From Auraticoccus monumenti (GTDB lineage: Bacteria; Actinomycetota; Actinomycetes; Propionibacteriales; Propionibacteriaceae): 64,000 nt of DNA. Under the pieces are notes generated by a model. It made no database searches. It saw nothing but the letters and a program-made list of their open reading frames with translations, and was not told where the DNA came from. Location: assembly GCF_900101785.1 (NCBI RefSeq), contig NZ_LT629688.1, positions 868,001 to 932,000 on the forward strand, in the 5' to 3' direction. Positions 1 to 8,869 of this stretch are shown here, one piece after another (the first letter of the stretch is position 1; every line of letters starts with the position of its first letter). The translations under genes were made by a program, and so were the position numbers.

Positions 1-1311
1 TCGGACGACCCCGAGCTGGAGGTGGCCTCAGGACTCGCCCTGCTGCAGACCCTCCGCCGCCAGGGGCGCTTCCAGCAGGCGCACGCCCTCGCGATCCGCC
101 TGGTGGGGTCGGCCAGCCAGCTGCCGGCGACGGAGGCCAACAGCCACGTCTCCTCCCTCTTCCTGGCCGCCGGCGACCTGTCGCTGCTGCGTGCTGACTT
201 CGCCGAGGCGGAGCGCTGGTTCGAGGCCGCCTACCGGCGACCCTCGCCCTTCCCGAACCACGCCGCCGACGCCGCCGGGCGGATGGCCCTGGCCTGCGCG
301 CTCCGGGGCGAGACCGCCCGTACCGAGGGCTGGCTGCAGCGGGCGCAGACCGCGGACGCGGCGGCGGAGCCGTGGCCCCTGCGCGCGGCGGAGCGCCTGC
401 CCCAGCACTGCGCGCGGGCGATGCTGGCCCTGGACCGGCTGGACTGGGCGACCTACCACCGCGCCGACGACCTCATCGAGACCGAGCGGATCGACCAGGA
501 CGAGATCTGGACCTACGTCCTGCACCACCGCAGCCTCGCCGCCGCGGTGCGGGGCAACCAGCGTGCCGTGCTCGAGGAGGTGGTCGACTACCGGAACCGG
601 AACCCGCAGTACTGGGACGAGCCCACCCTGGGCACCCTGCTCGTCGACACCATCGAGACGGCCCTCCTGCTCACCGTCGGTCGGCGTCAGGCGGCCCTGC
701 AGCGGCTGGACGCCACCCATCCGAGCCGCATGCACCCGGCCAGCAGGGCGCACCTGCTGCTGGCGGGCGGTCGCGTCGAGGAGGCGGCGGCCCTGTCGGA
801 CCCGGAGCGCTGGCCGCCCGGGACGACGCGGCGCCAGCAGGTGCTGATGCTCGTCGCCCACGCGGGCGCCCAGTACCGGATGGGTCGACGTGGGGCTGCC
901 GTGGCCGCGATGCGGCAGGCCCTGAACCTCACCGGGAACCGCCGGGAGGCGTGGTTGTACAACTTCTCCACGATGGACCGTGCCGCACTGGCCGACCTGG
1001 TGCCCGACGTCACCGACCTCGAGCACGTGCTGGAGGCCCTCGAGGAGCTCGCCCCGGTGCCGCTGCAGGCCGCGGTCTCCCTGACCCCGCGCGAGACGCT
1101 GGTCCTGCAGCACCTCGCGCGTGGTCTCAGCGTCCAGCAGATCAGCGAGCTGCTGTTCGTCTCGGCCAGCACGGTCAAGAACCAGCGCAAGAGCCTCTAC
1201 CGCAAGCTCGGGGCCAGCTCACGGGCCACCGCGGTGCACGCCGCGACCCAGATGGGGCTGCTGCGGCGTTCTCGCGGGTCCCGCCGCGGGTCCGGCGCCG
1301 AGGCCGGCTGA
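1..1311 (+). CDS. LuxR-family transcriptional regulator, C-terminal part (5' truncated by window edge)
   Basis: The frame is open from the first base, so only the C-terminal ~436 residues are visible and the true start lies outside the window. The last ~65 residues before an Arg/Gly-rich tail form a LuxR/GerE helix-turn-helix, with LTPRETLVLQHLA and VSASTVKNQRKSLYRKLG as the DNA-binding core. The long Ala/Leu/Arg-rich helical part before it looks like the TPR-like sensor segment of large LuxR (LAL/MalT-type) regulators. No AAA+ ATPase motif is visible in the part present, so whether a full-length protein has one is unknown. It is convergent with the sigma-factor gene that follows. The regulated genes cannot be inferred. 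Confidence 0.85.
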   Translation, partial: SDDPELEVASGLALLQTLRRQGRFQQAHALAIRLVGSASQLPATEANSHVSSLFLAAGDLSLLRADFAEAERWFEAAYRRPSPFPNHAADAAGRMALACALRGETARTEGWLQRAQTADAAAEPWPLRAAERLPQHCARAMLALDRLDWATYHRADDLIETERIDQDEIWTYVLHHRSLAAAVRGNQRAVLEEVVDYRNRNPQYWDEPTLGTLLVDTIETALLLTVGRRQAALQRLDATHPSRMHPASRAHLLLAGGRVEEAAALSDPERWPPGTTRRQQVLMLVAHAGAQYRMGRRGAAVAAMRQALNLTGNRREAWLYNFSTMDRAALADLVPDVTDLEHVLEALEELAPVPLQAAVSLTPRETLVLQHLARGLSVQQISELLFVSASTVKNQRKSLYRKLGASSRATAVHAATQMGLLRRSRGSRRGSGAEAG

Positions 1312-1481
1312 GGCAGCGACCGTCCTCCCGGAGCTCTCCACCACGCCCGCGAGCACCGTGCGCCTCGGTCGTCGCCCCGATGCGCTCGTCGCCCACCGGG
1401 AGCAGGAGCACGGGCACGCGGAAGGCGTGGCGCCGGTGCGAAGCACCGCCCGGCGCCCACCCGTCGCCCGCCACCCACCCG

Positions 1482-3256
1482 TCAGCGGATCGTGTGGTCC
1501 CCGCCCTTCCGGGAGCCGTGGTGCAGCAGCTTCGGCGCCGCCGTCGGTGCGGGGTGCGGGGTCGCCGTGCCCTCGGGTACGGGGACGGGCTCCGGCTCCG
1601 GCTCGGGGACCGTTGTGGGGCCGGGTACCGCCGTCGGTGCCGGTTGCGGCGTCGACGGAGGACCGGGGGTGGGCGTGACCTCCGGGACGGGCACCGGCGT
1701 GGGGGTCGGCCTGGGGCCCAGCACCGGGTTCGTCGTCGGCCCGGGAGCGGGGAGCAGCCCGGGGGTCGGCTCCGGCGTCGGCAGCGGCTCGGTGCCGGGT
1801 TCCGGCTCGGGGACCGGGGCGGTGGGGACCGGGGCCGGGGTCGGCCGGGGAGCGGGCAGGCTCCCCGTGGGCGCGGGCACCACGCTCGGGAGCGGCTCCG
1901 GTGGCACCGCCGGAGCCGGCGCCCCGGGGGTCGGACCCGGATCCGACGACGCGCCCGGGTCCTCGGTGCCGGCTTCGTCCGGGTCGTCGGTGCCGTCCTG
2001 GTCCGGGTCGTCGGTGCCGTCCTGGTCGGACCGGGCGGGCGCCGCCACGGGGTCCGGCAGGAGAGGCTCCGGGTCGGAGACGGCACGCGGGTCCGGCGCG
2101 GTCGTCGGGTCGGAGGGCAGCACGGTCGGAGGCGGCGCGTCCTCCGGGGGACGCGGCTCCGGCCGACGGTCGACCACCGTCGGGTCCTCGGTCGGCGCCG
2201 TGGACCCGGTCGGCGGCTGAGAGCTGCTCGTCGAGGGCGCCGTGACGGGTGCGAGGTCCCCGGCACGCAGCGCGTCCCCGCCGCCGGTGGCCGCCATCCC
2301 GACCCCGACCACGAGGGTGACCACGGCCACCGCGGCCGCCACCACCAGTGCCGGCGTACCGACGGCGGTCAGCCCGCCGCCCGTGCCCGCTGTGGAGGAC
2401 CCTGTGGATGACGTGGTGCTGGCTGTGGACGGCTCGGCGGCGGCAGCCACCGCGGGGGCGGTCTCCCAGCCGGCCAGGCTGTGCTGGAGCGCACCGGCCG
2501 AACCGAGCAGCGCCGTGGCCAGCACCAGCCCCACCCGGCGGGAGAGCAGCGCCGCCACCTGCGGGCGGGTCGCCGAGCAGTCGTCGCAGGAGAGCAGGTG
2601 CCGCTCCACCCGGGTGCGGTCGGACTCCCCGAGGTCGGCGCGGTGCAGCCCGGGCAGCAGCGGTCGGACGGTCCGGCACCGGTCGTCCGTCCCGGCGTCC
2701 ACCAGGGCCCCCAGGTAGGCCTGGGCCAGACCGCGACGGGCCCGGTAGGCCAGTGCGGAGACAGCACCGGGGCTGGTGCCCAGCAGCGGGGCGACCGCAC
2801 TGGGCGGGTCCCCGTCGACGGTGGTGTGCCACAGCACCACCTGCCAGCGGTGCGGCAGCGAGTTGAAGGCCCGACGGAGCACGTCGAGGTCGATCGAGGG
2901 GTCCACGTCGGCGTGGGTTGGGCTGGTCGCGTCCGCGTGGTCTGCGTCGGCGTAGTCCTCGAGCCAGGTCACCCGCGCGTCCTTGCGGGCGCGCGACGCC
3001 CAGGTGTTGCGCACGGCCGTCAGCAGGTAGGGGCGGAAGCGACGTCGGGCCCCCCGCCCTCGCGCAGCTGGGCCAGGGTGCGCACGAACGCCTCGGAGAC
3101 GAGGTCCTCGGCGTCGGACGGCCCGGCCAACCCGGCGGCGAAGCGCGTCGCCGAGCCGTGGTGGCGGGCGAAGAGCTCGGCGGCAGCCTCCATCTGGCCA
3201 CGGCGGATCTCCTCGATCAGCCCGGCGTCGCTGTTCTCGGGCACGACGTCAGCCAC
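1482..3256 (-). pseudogene. ECF sigma factor fused to anti-sigma-like zinc finger, membrane segment and Pro-rich tail; frameshifted
   Basis: Two minus-strand frames belong to one gene. From a GTG at 3256 (AAGGAAGG just upstream), sigma region 2 reads LIEEIRRGQMEAAAELFARH and DAEDLVSEAFVRTLAQL, then stops at 3020. The next frame begins immediately with RPYLLTAVRNTW and carries region 4 (LPHRWQVVLW, LLGTSPGAVSALAYRARRGL). Adding one T near 3036-3040 restores GGGPDVAFRPYLLTAVRNTW. After the sigma domains come a zinc-finger motif (HLLSCDDCS, H-x3-C-x2-C), a first hydrophobic stretch, a second likely transmembrane helix (LVVAAAVAVVTLVVGVG) and about 300 residues of Pro/Thr/Glu-rich sequence with short repeats (DQDGTDDP twice). 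Sigma factors carrying their own membrane-bound anti-sigma-like extension are known in actinobacteria. The break could be a true mutation or a sequencing error. Confidence 0.8.
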
Positions 3257-3561
3257 AGGACCTTCCTTCTCGGAGCGTCGGGGCATGCACGATCGCTCCG
3301 GGCCCCGAACCGGTGCAGGTGACATGGTGGCAGAGAAGGGGACGACGACCAAGGGTCGTCGCCCCCTCTGCTGCGGGAACGGCAGCCGACGCACACGCAG
3401 TCGCGGCTCTCGTGGAGAACCTGTCCCCCGACCGGGTCCTCATCCGTTCCACTGAGAGGGACGCCCCACCCGGCCGTGGATGACGCCTGTGGCCCGTGAT
3501 CCACGTCACGTGGCCGGAGCCGGGGGCGACCGCGGCGCTGCAGCCTGGGTCCGCGTCGTGC
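3257..3561. other. intergenic region upstream of the sigma-factor gene
   Basis: About 300 bp between the HTTM gene and the sigma/anti-sigma gene, both on the minus strand. It holds one strong hairpin (3338-3365) and otherwise shows no convincing ORF. Short frames here are extensions of the sigma-factor frame upstream of its likely GTG start. The sigma promoter should lie here, but no clear -35/-10 pair could be assigned. Confidence 0.5.
3338..3365 (-). terminator. hairpin, probable terminator of the DUF5819-HTTM operon
   Basis: GGGG(A)CGACGACC, loop AAG, GGTCGTCGCCCC: a 12-bp stem with one bulged base and a 3-nt loop. On the minus strand it is followed by the pyrimidine run TTCTCT. It lies ~200 nt after the HTTM stop and ~80 nt before the sigma start, so it could also act as an attenuator in the sigma leader. 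Confidence 0.5.
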
Positions 3562-4842
3562 TCAGACGCGTGTCGGGGCGGCGACGGGCACGGACCTGCC
3601 CGACGGACCACCGCCGGCGGGCGCGGTCCCTTCCTCGCTGGCTGCGGCTGCCGCAGCCTCCGGTGGAGGGGGCACGCTCACCGCCTCCGGCACCGAGGGG
3701 CCCGAGGACCCACCCGATCCCGCCGACACCCACGCCTCCCGCACGTAGCCGGCCGCCCAGCGCCAGGTGACGTCGCGGATGAAGATGGAGTCGATGGCCA
3801 CCATCGCCAGGGAGAACCACGGCAGCCCCATCAGCACGGCGATGCCGATGTGGAAGCCGAGGATGCCGAACAGGCCGATCACCCGGGTGAAGCGCTGGAG
3901 CAGCATCAGCGGGAAGCACAGCTGCAGGATGATCGACGCCCAGGAGACGGCCGTGACCGCGGGCGTCCAGGCGGTGACCAGGTCGCTCAGTGCGGGCCAG
4001 GTCCCGAAGCGTTGGGTCTGCAGTGGGTTGTAGATGGCGTAGCCCTGCTGCCAGGGGGTGCCGCCGGCCTTGAACAGGGCGCCCGAGGCGTACACGAAGC
4101 AGACGTGGCAGGTCAGCGTCACCAGCACCAGGTTGTGCGAGGTGTTGGTCACCCAGGACGGCAGCAGCGGCTCACCGGCCCACTTCCGCGCCAGCCAGCC
4201 TCGACCCGGGTCGACGGGTCGGGCGCGGCGGCGGGCGTCCAGCGACCAGCGCATGGCCGGGTCGGCGAAGAGCAGGGCCAGCAGCACCATCCGGTACATG
4301 TTGTCGCCCTGGTCGCCCAGGGAGTCGTTCATCTCGATGAAGCTGACCCAGGCCACGAAGAAGACCGGGAGCACGATCCGGGTGCGCCAGCCCAGGGTGA
4401 AGGCGACGGCCAGCACCAGCAGCACCAGGTAGGCGGCGGTGAAGGCGACGTCGTCCAGGGCGATCCGGGAGAAGAGGCTGAAGAGCCAGATCTTCGGGAA
4501 GTCGCTGATCGGCTCCGCCGCCTCGCCGTTCCAGGCCGACCCGCTGCCGAAGGCGTAGAGCCGGGTGCTGAAGTTGGCCAGCAGCAGCCCGATCGCGGTC
4601 AGACCCAGCAGGATCCGCGTCACCGCCAGGCCGTAGGTGGCGCGCTTGGCGTCGACCAGCCAGCGCTCGCTGAAGGACAGCACGCGCCCGACCAGACCCG
4701 CCACCAGCTCGACCAGGGACTGCACCAGGTAGCCGACGAACCGCCCGAGCCGGCGGCCGACGGTGGCCCCGGGCTCCGCAGGGCGCCCGGCGTCGGTCGG
4801 GACGACGGGCTGGGGGCTGCGGGAAGGCGTCTCGGTGCTCAC
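3562..4842 (-). CDS. HTTM domain (vitamin K-dependent gamma-carboxylase-like) membrane protein
   Basis: A 426-residue polytopic membrane protein. After a Pro-rich N-terminus and an amphipathic stretch it has several transmembrane helices (e.g. LAVTRILLGLTAIGLLLANF, AYLVLLVLAVAFTLGW, IVLPVFFVAWVSFIEMN) and the polar loop NDSLGDQGDNMYRMVLLALL, typical of HTTM proteins related to vitamin K-dependent carboxylase. The C-terminus is a low-complexity Pro/Ala/Val tail. It starts with GTG and overlaps the DUF5819 stop by 4 bp, so the two genes are translationally coupled. The pairing of an HTTM protein with a DUF5819 protein recurs in actinobacteria, but the function is not established. Substrate and activity are unknown. 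Confidence 0.8.
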   Translation of the reverse strand: MSTETPSRSPQPVVPTDAGRPAEPGATVGRRLGRFVGYLVQSLVELVAGLVGRVLSFSERWLVDAKRATYGLAVTRILLGLTAIGLLLANFSTRLYAFGSGSAWNGEAAEPISDFPKIWLFSLFSRIALDDVAFTAAYLVLLVLAVAFTLGWRTRIVLPVFFVAWVSFIEMNDSLGDQGDNMYRMVLLALLFADPAMRWSLDARRRARPVDPGRGWLARKWAGEPLLPSWVTNTSHNLVLVTLTCHVCFVYASGALFKAGGTPWQQGYAIYNPLQTQRFGTWPALSDLVTAWTPAVTAVSWASIILQLCFPLMLLQRFTRVIGLFGILGFHIGIAVLMGLPWFSLAMVAIDSIFIRDVTWRWAAGYVREAWVSAGSGGSSGPSVPEAVSVPPPPEAAAAAASEEGTAPAGGGPSGRSVPVAAPTRV

Positions 4843-5621
4843 TGGCCCGACTCCTCGAGGGCGTCACGGAAGACCCTGCTGAAGTTCTCCCGGTCCTGAC
4901 CGGGTTCCTCGACCGGCCCGCGGAACCCGGTCGGCACCGGCTGCACCGGCGGACGCTGGGCGCCGGCGTCGTGGCGCTGACCGAAGGGGATGACGTTCTG
5001 GCGGCTGACCACGAACTGGACCGCCACCACCTCCTCGCCGAAGGCGGCGTAGGCGACCTGGGTGGCGTAGGCGCTGGTGATGTGCTCGACCTCGAGGTAC
5101 TCGCGGGCCTCCGGGGTGTTCCCGACCGCCAGCACCGCCTGCTGCAGCCGCGGCTCCCAGTCCGCGCCCTTGTAGAAGCCGAGCTCCACGACCTCGCGCT
5201 GGCCGGGGGTCAGCTCGTCCCAGGCGCCCTTGAGGCGTGAGGCCAGCTCGGTGGACTGGATGCCGGCCCGGGGCGGGGTCAGGTCGTACTGGATCATCGA
5301 GATCTCCGCGGCCGTCGCGTCCACCCAGCGGGTGGTCTCCTCCGCGCCGCCGTCCACGACGGTGGCCCGCACCTGCAGGCGGTAGTCGCCGTTGATCGGT
5401 TCGGGGGCGAAGACGCTCCAGCTCTGCCCGAACATCGGGATCATCCACTGCTGCAGCACCCCCGGCGGGTACAGCTGGCGAAGCCCCGAGGCCGGCGCGA
5501 TCCACAGGAAGGTGGAGAAGATGTGGAAGGCGGTGACGGCGGCGGCCAGCGCCACGAGCGCCCTGACCCACCAGCGCCGCCGGACGGGAGCCACGGGGTC
5601 GGGGGCCACGGAGTTCGCCAC
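4839..5621 (-). CDS. DUF5819 family membrane-anchored protein
   Basis: 260 residues. One N-terminal transmembrane helix (WWVRALVALAAAVTAFHIFST) is followed by an extracytoplasmic domain with the DUF5819-type signature LRQLYPPGVLQQWMIPMFGQ and SWSVFAPEPINGDYRLQVRA. The start is GTG with a GAGAGG upstream. It is the first gene of a two-gene operon with the HTTM protein, its stop overlapping the HTTM start. It probably forms a membrane complex with that protein (inference from coupling). The biochemical role is unknown. Confidence 0.8.
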   Translation of the reverse strand: MANSVAPDPVAPVRRRWWVRALVALAAAVTAFHIFSTFLWIAPASGLRQLYPPGVLQQWMIPMFGQSWSVFAPEPINGDYRLQVRATVVDGGAEETTRWVDATAAEISMIQYDLTPPRAGIQSTELASRLKGAWDELTPGQREVVELGFYKGADWEPRLQQAVLAVGNTPEAREYLEVEHITSAYATQVAYAAFGEEVVAVQFVVSRQNVIPFGQRHDAGAQRPPVQPVPTGFRGPVEEPGQDRENFSRVFRDALEESGQ

Positions 5622-5698
5622 GACAGGTCCTCTCGCTCGTTTGAGGTGGACGCTGGCAGCCTAGGGCGGCCACGGCCCGGTGGACAGGGACAGGCGCG

Positions 5699-5732
5699 TC
5701 AGGGCCCGACCTCCGAGGAGGCCGGGCCCTGA
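5699..5732 (-). terminator. rho-independent-type hairpin after the surface-protein gene
   Basis: Fifteen-base arms TCAGGGCCCGACCTC and GAGGCCGGGCCCTGA with a 4-nt loop and one mismatch. It begins 20 nt after the stop codon of the surface protein at 5753. There is no strong U-tract, as is usual in very GC-rich genomes. Confidence 0.75.
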
Positions 5733-5752
5733 CGGTCATCGTGCGGAGGTGA

Positions 5753-8700
5753 TCAGGCCCCCGTGCTCCGGCGACGGCTCACCACGAGGGCGGCCGCACC
5801 GGCCACGACCAGCAGGCCACCGAGGGCCAGCCAGAGGGGCGAGATCTGGGCGCCGGTGTCGGCCAGCCAGCCGCCACCGTTGCCCCCGGTGATGGGAGCA
5901 GCACCGTTGGCGGAGCTGCTGGCGCTGGCGCCACCGGACCCACCCTGCGCCGAGGCGCTGGCCGAGGCGGAGGCGCTCACGTCGCCACCGTCCTCGTCAC
6001 CGACCGCGTCGGCGTCGTCGGTGGCACCGTCGTCGTCGCCCGCGGCGTCGGCCGAGGCCGCCGAGGAGGAGTCCCCCACGGCTGCGGCCGAGGCCGCCGC
6101 CGCTGCGTCGGCGTCCGCGGCAGCGGAGCCCTGGGCGGCGGTGTCGTCGTCGCCCTCGGCGTTCGCCGCGGCCTGGGCGGCAGCGGCGGCAGCCGCGTTG
6201 GCCTCGGCATCGATCTGGGCCGAGGCGTCGGCCGAGGCCTCCTCGTCGGCTGCGGCAGCAGCCGCCGCGGTGGCGTCCACGTCGGCCGCCGCGCTGGCGG
6301 TGGCCGTGGCGTCGGCGTTGGCCGCAGCCACCGCAGCCGCCTCGGCTGCCGCATCGGCGTCCTCGTCGGCGTCAGCGGAGGCGGAGGCGGAAGCCGCGGC
6401 GTTCACGTCCGCGTCCGGGTCGGCGTCGTCGTCACCGGCGGCGTCCACCGAGGCGTCAGCCGAGGAGGTGGCGATCGCCGCCGCCTCGGAGGCCGAACCC
6501 GAGTCGGCGTCCGCCGCGGCCGAGGCCGAGGCGTTCGTGTCGTCGGTCGCGTTCGAGTTCGCCGCGGCGTCGGCGGCAGCGACGGCTGCGGCGTTGACGT
6601 CGGCGTCCACGTCAGCCGAGGCATCCACCGACGCGTCGGCGTCGGCAGCAGCAGCGGCCGCCGCGGTGGCGTCCACGTCAGCCTCGGCGGAGGCGGCGGA
6701 GCTGGCGTCGGCGTTGGCGGCGGCGACGGCGGCCGCCTGGGCTGCCGGGTCACCGTCCTCGTCGGCGTCGGCGGAGGCCGAGGCGGACGCGGCGGCGTTC
6801 ACGTCGGCGTCACCGGCCACGGCCGCGTCGGCCGAGGCGTCGTCGGAGGCGTCGGCGTCGGCAGCGACGTCAGCAGCCGCCTCGGCAGCGCTGGCGGCGT
6901 CGGCCTCGGCAGCAGCCGCGGCCGCTGCGGTGGCGTCGGCGTCGGCCACGGCGTCCACGTCGGCGGTCGACTCCGCGGAACCCTCGGCGGCGGCGCTGGC
7001 CGCCCCCTCGACGTCAGCGGAGGCGTCGGCCGCGGTGTCCGCGGTGGCGGCGGTGTTCGAGTCGGCAGCGGCAGCAGCAGCAGCCTCGGAGGCGGCGTTG
7101 GCGTCGCTGTCGGCGGCGACCGAAGCGGCCGCGTCGGCGTCGGTGTTGTCGTCACCGTCGGGGTCGGCGGCGGCCTCGGCAGCGGCCTCGGCGGCGGCGT
7201 TGGCGTCGCTGTCGGCGTTGGCCGAGGCGGCGGCGGAGGCGGAGGCGTTGGCGCCACCGTCCTCAGCAGCCAGGAGCTTCACCGTGGCCGAGGCGATATC
7301 GACGTCGACCAGGGCCGGGTCGGCCGGCAGCAGCTCGAGGCTCAGCGCACGCTGGGTGAAGGACGGGGCGTCCTCACCGCGGGTGTCGACGAAGTCCCCG
7401 GGCAGCTCCTGCACGTTGACCACGAGGCTCAGCAGGTCGTCGGCGATGCTCTCCAGCAGCGGGTCGAGCAGGGTGCCCAGACCGCCGAGGACCTCGTCGG
7501 TGGCCGTGACCAGCGGGTCGGTGGAGATGGCATCGAGGATCGGGTCGCCCAGCTGGGTGACGACCCCGGTGAGGGCGGCCTCGACGAGACCCTCGACGGT
7601 GTCCAGCAGCCCGGCGACCGTGGCCGCGAGCAGCTCGTCGAGCCCGGGCAGCACGTCGGGCAGCGTCGGGTCGAGGTCGATCGTGACGACGGGGTCGGTG
7701 CCGCTGGTCCCGGCGAAGTCGGCGAGGGTGCCGCCCACGGCGATGTCCAGGGCGACGGGGACCGAGACGCTGGTCAGACCGAGGTCGACGTCCAGGGCGA
7801 TGTCACCGGTGACCGCGATGTTCAGCTCGGCCTCGTCGAGGGCGGCCTCGACGGCGGCGACCAGGTCGTCACCGACACCGGCGAGGATCTGGTCGATCTC
7901 GGCGTTGACGGCGGCGATGGTGTCGGCGTCGAGCACCTCGGTGTTGACGGGTAGGTCGTTCAGCGTGCCGTCGGCCACGAGGGCGGCGAGGTCGACCGTG
8001 ACCTCGCCGGTGCCCAGGTTGAGGGTCACGCCGGAGGCCGGGTCGCCGAGCTCGGCGTCCAGGATGGGGGCGGTGGCTGCCTCGAGGTCGACGTCGAGCG
8101 TCACCGTGCGGTCGTCCAGGGTGGCCTCGACGACGGCGAGGTCGTCGAGGTCGGTCTCGAGCTCCAGCAGCGCCGGGCCCAGGACGTCGTCCACGACACC
8201 CCCGTCGGCGGTGATGCCGTTGACGGTCTCGGACACGCCAGCGACCGCGGTGGTGAGGTCCGTGCCGGCGGCCTCGACGACCGGGCTGGTCAGGGTGAGG
8301 GTGCCGTCGGAGATCTGGTAGTCCCCGACGTAGCCGCCGTCCTCGGTGGCCGTGGCGGAGGCCGACACGACGCCGAGGTCGAGGGTGGCCGCGCTGAGCA
8401 GGGCCTCCAGACCGGCGTCGTCGAGGAGCGGGCCGAGGTCGACCGAGGTCTCCTCGGTCGGGTCGTCGCTGCCGTCGACGTCGATGGCGCCGTCCTCGGT
8501 GAGCACACCGGAGGAGGCGAAGGGCAGCGCGCCGGTCTCGGCGCTGGCGTACTGCTCCAGCGCGCCGGTCTGGATGACCCCGCCCGTCCCGAAAGCCGAC
8601 ACACCGGCCTGGAGCTCGGCGAGACCGGTGAGGACCGAGGCGTCGATGGGCTGGAAGCCCGAACCCGGGATCGTCGGGTCGGCGAAGTAGGCGCCTTCAA

Positions 8701-8869
8701 GACCTACCACCGAGTTGAGGTCGACGACGCCGGCGTCACCGGTGAGTGCCCGGCCCTCCGCCTCGGCGCGGTCGACCGACGCTGCCTGGGTGGTCGTGGG
8801 TGCGAAGACCCAGACCGTGAGCGCCGCTGACAACAAGCCCGCTATGCCTATGCGGGTGCGAGAACCCAT
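5753..8869 (-). CDS. choice-of-anchor G family surface protein with giant Ala/Asp/Ser region and LAxTG sortase signal
   Basis: 1038 residues from ATG 8869 (GAGGGG 7 nt upstream; a GTG just before is the alternative). A signal peptide (GIAGLLSAALTVWVFAP...TTTQA) leads into ~500 residues with the choice-of-anchor G pattern (AEGRALTGDAGVVDLNSVVG; GDYQISDGTLTLTSPVVEA). Next come ~430 residues made almost only of Ala, Asp, Ser, Glu, Asn and Thr, containing imperfect long repeats of ~130 residues that restart with VNAAASASASADADED. The C-terminus is LADTG, a hydrophobic helix (LWLALGGLLVVAGAAALVV) and SRRRSTGA: a sortase signal of LAxTG (class E-like) type. The product should be covalently attached to the cell wall. 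No sortase gene is in the window. It is a single-gene unit with its own terminator and a structured leader. Confidence 0.88.
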   Translation of the reverse strand: MGSRTRIGIAGLLSAALTVWVFAPTTTQAASVDRAEAEGRALTGDAGVVDLNSVVGLEGAYFADPTIPGSGFQPIDASVLTGLAELQAGVSAFGTGGVIQTGALEQYASAETGALPFASSGVLTEDGAIDVDGSDDPTEETSVDLGPLLDDAGLEALLSAATLDLGVVSASATATEDGGYVGDYQISDGTLTLTSPVVEAAGTDLTTAVAGVSETVNGITADGGVVDDVLGPALLELETDLDDLAVVEATLDDRTVTLDVDLEAATAPILDAELGDPASGVTLNLGTGEVTVDLAALVADGTLNDLPVNTEVLDADTIAAVNAEIDQILAGVGDDLVAAVEAALDEAELNIAVTGDIALDVDLGLTSVSVPVALDIAVGGTLADFAGTSGTDPVVTIDLDPTLPDVLPGLDELLAATVAGLLDTVEGLVEAALTGVVTQLGDPILDAISTDPLVTATDEVLGGLGTLLDPLLESIADDLLSLVVNVQELPGDFVDTRGEDAPSFTQRALSLELLPADPALVDVDIASATVKLLAAEDGGANASASAAASANADSDANAAAEAAAEAAADPDGDDNTDADAAASVAADSDANAASEAAAAAAADSNTAATADTAADASADVEGAASAAAEGSAESTADVDAVADADATAAAAAAAEADAASAAEAAADVAADADASDDASADAAVAGDADVNAAASASASADADEDGDPAAQAAAVAAANADASSAASAEADVDATAAAAAAADADASVDASADVDADVNAAAVAAADAAANSNATDDTNASASAAADADSGSASEAAAIATSSADASVDAAGDDDADPDADVNAAASASASADADEDADAAAEAAAVAAANADATATASAAADVDATAAAAAAADEEASADASAQIDAEANAAAAAAAQAAANAEGDDDTAAQGSAAADADAAAAASAAAVGDSSSAASADAAGDDDGATDDADAVGDEDGGDVSASASASASAQGGSGGASASSSANGAAPITGGNGGGWLADTGAQISPLWLALGGLLVVAGAAALVVSRRRSTGA

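Noticed and set aside
372-3201. Long ORFs in other frames over the LuxR and sigma-factor genes
   Set aside because: Arg/Pro/Gly-rich shadows; the sigma and LuxR motifs lie in the frames that were annotated.
5950-7260. CRISPR-like or satellite repeat
   Set aside because: The repetition is in-frame low-complexity coding sequence without fixed repeat and spacer lengths.
5763-8321. 852-residue plus-strand ORF opposite the surface protein
   Set aside because: It is the antisense of the Ala/Asp/Ser repeat region; its Ser/Ala-only composition follows from the repeat codons, and it has no start signal or family features.
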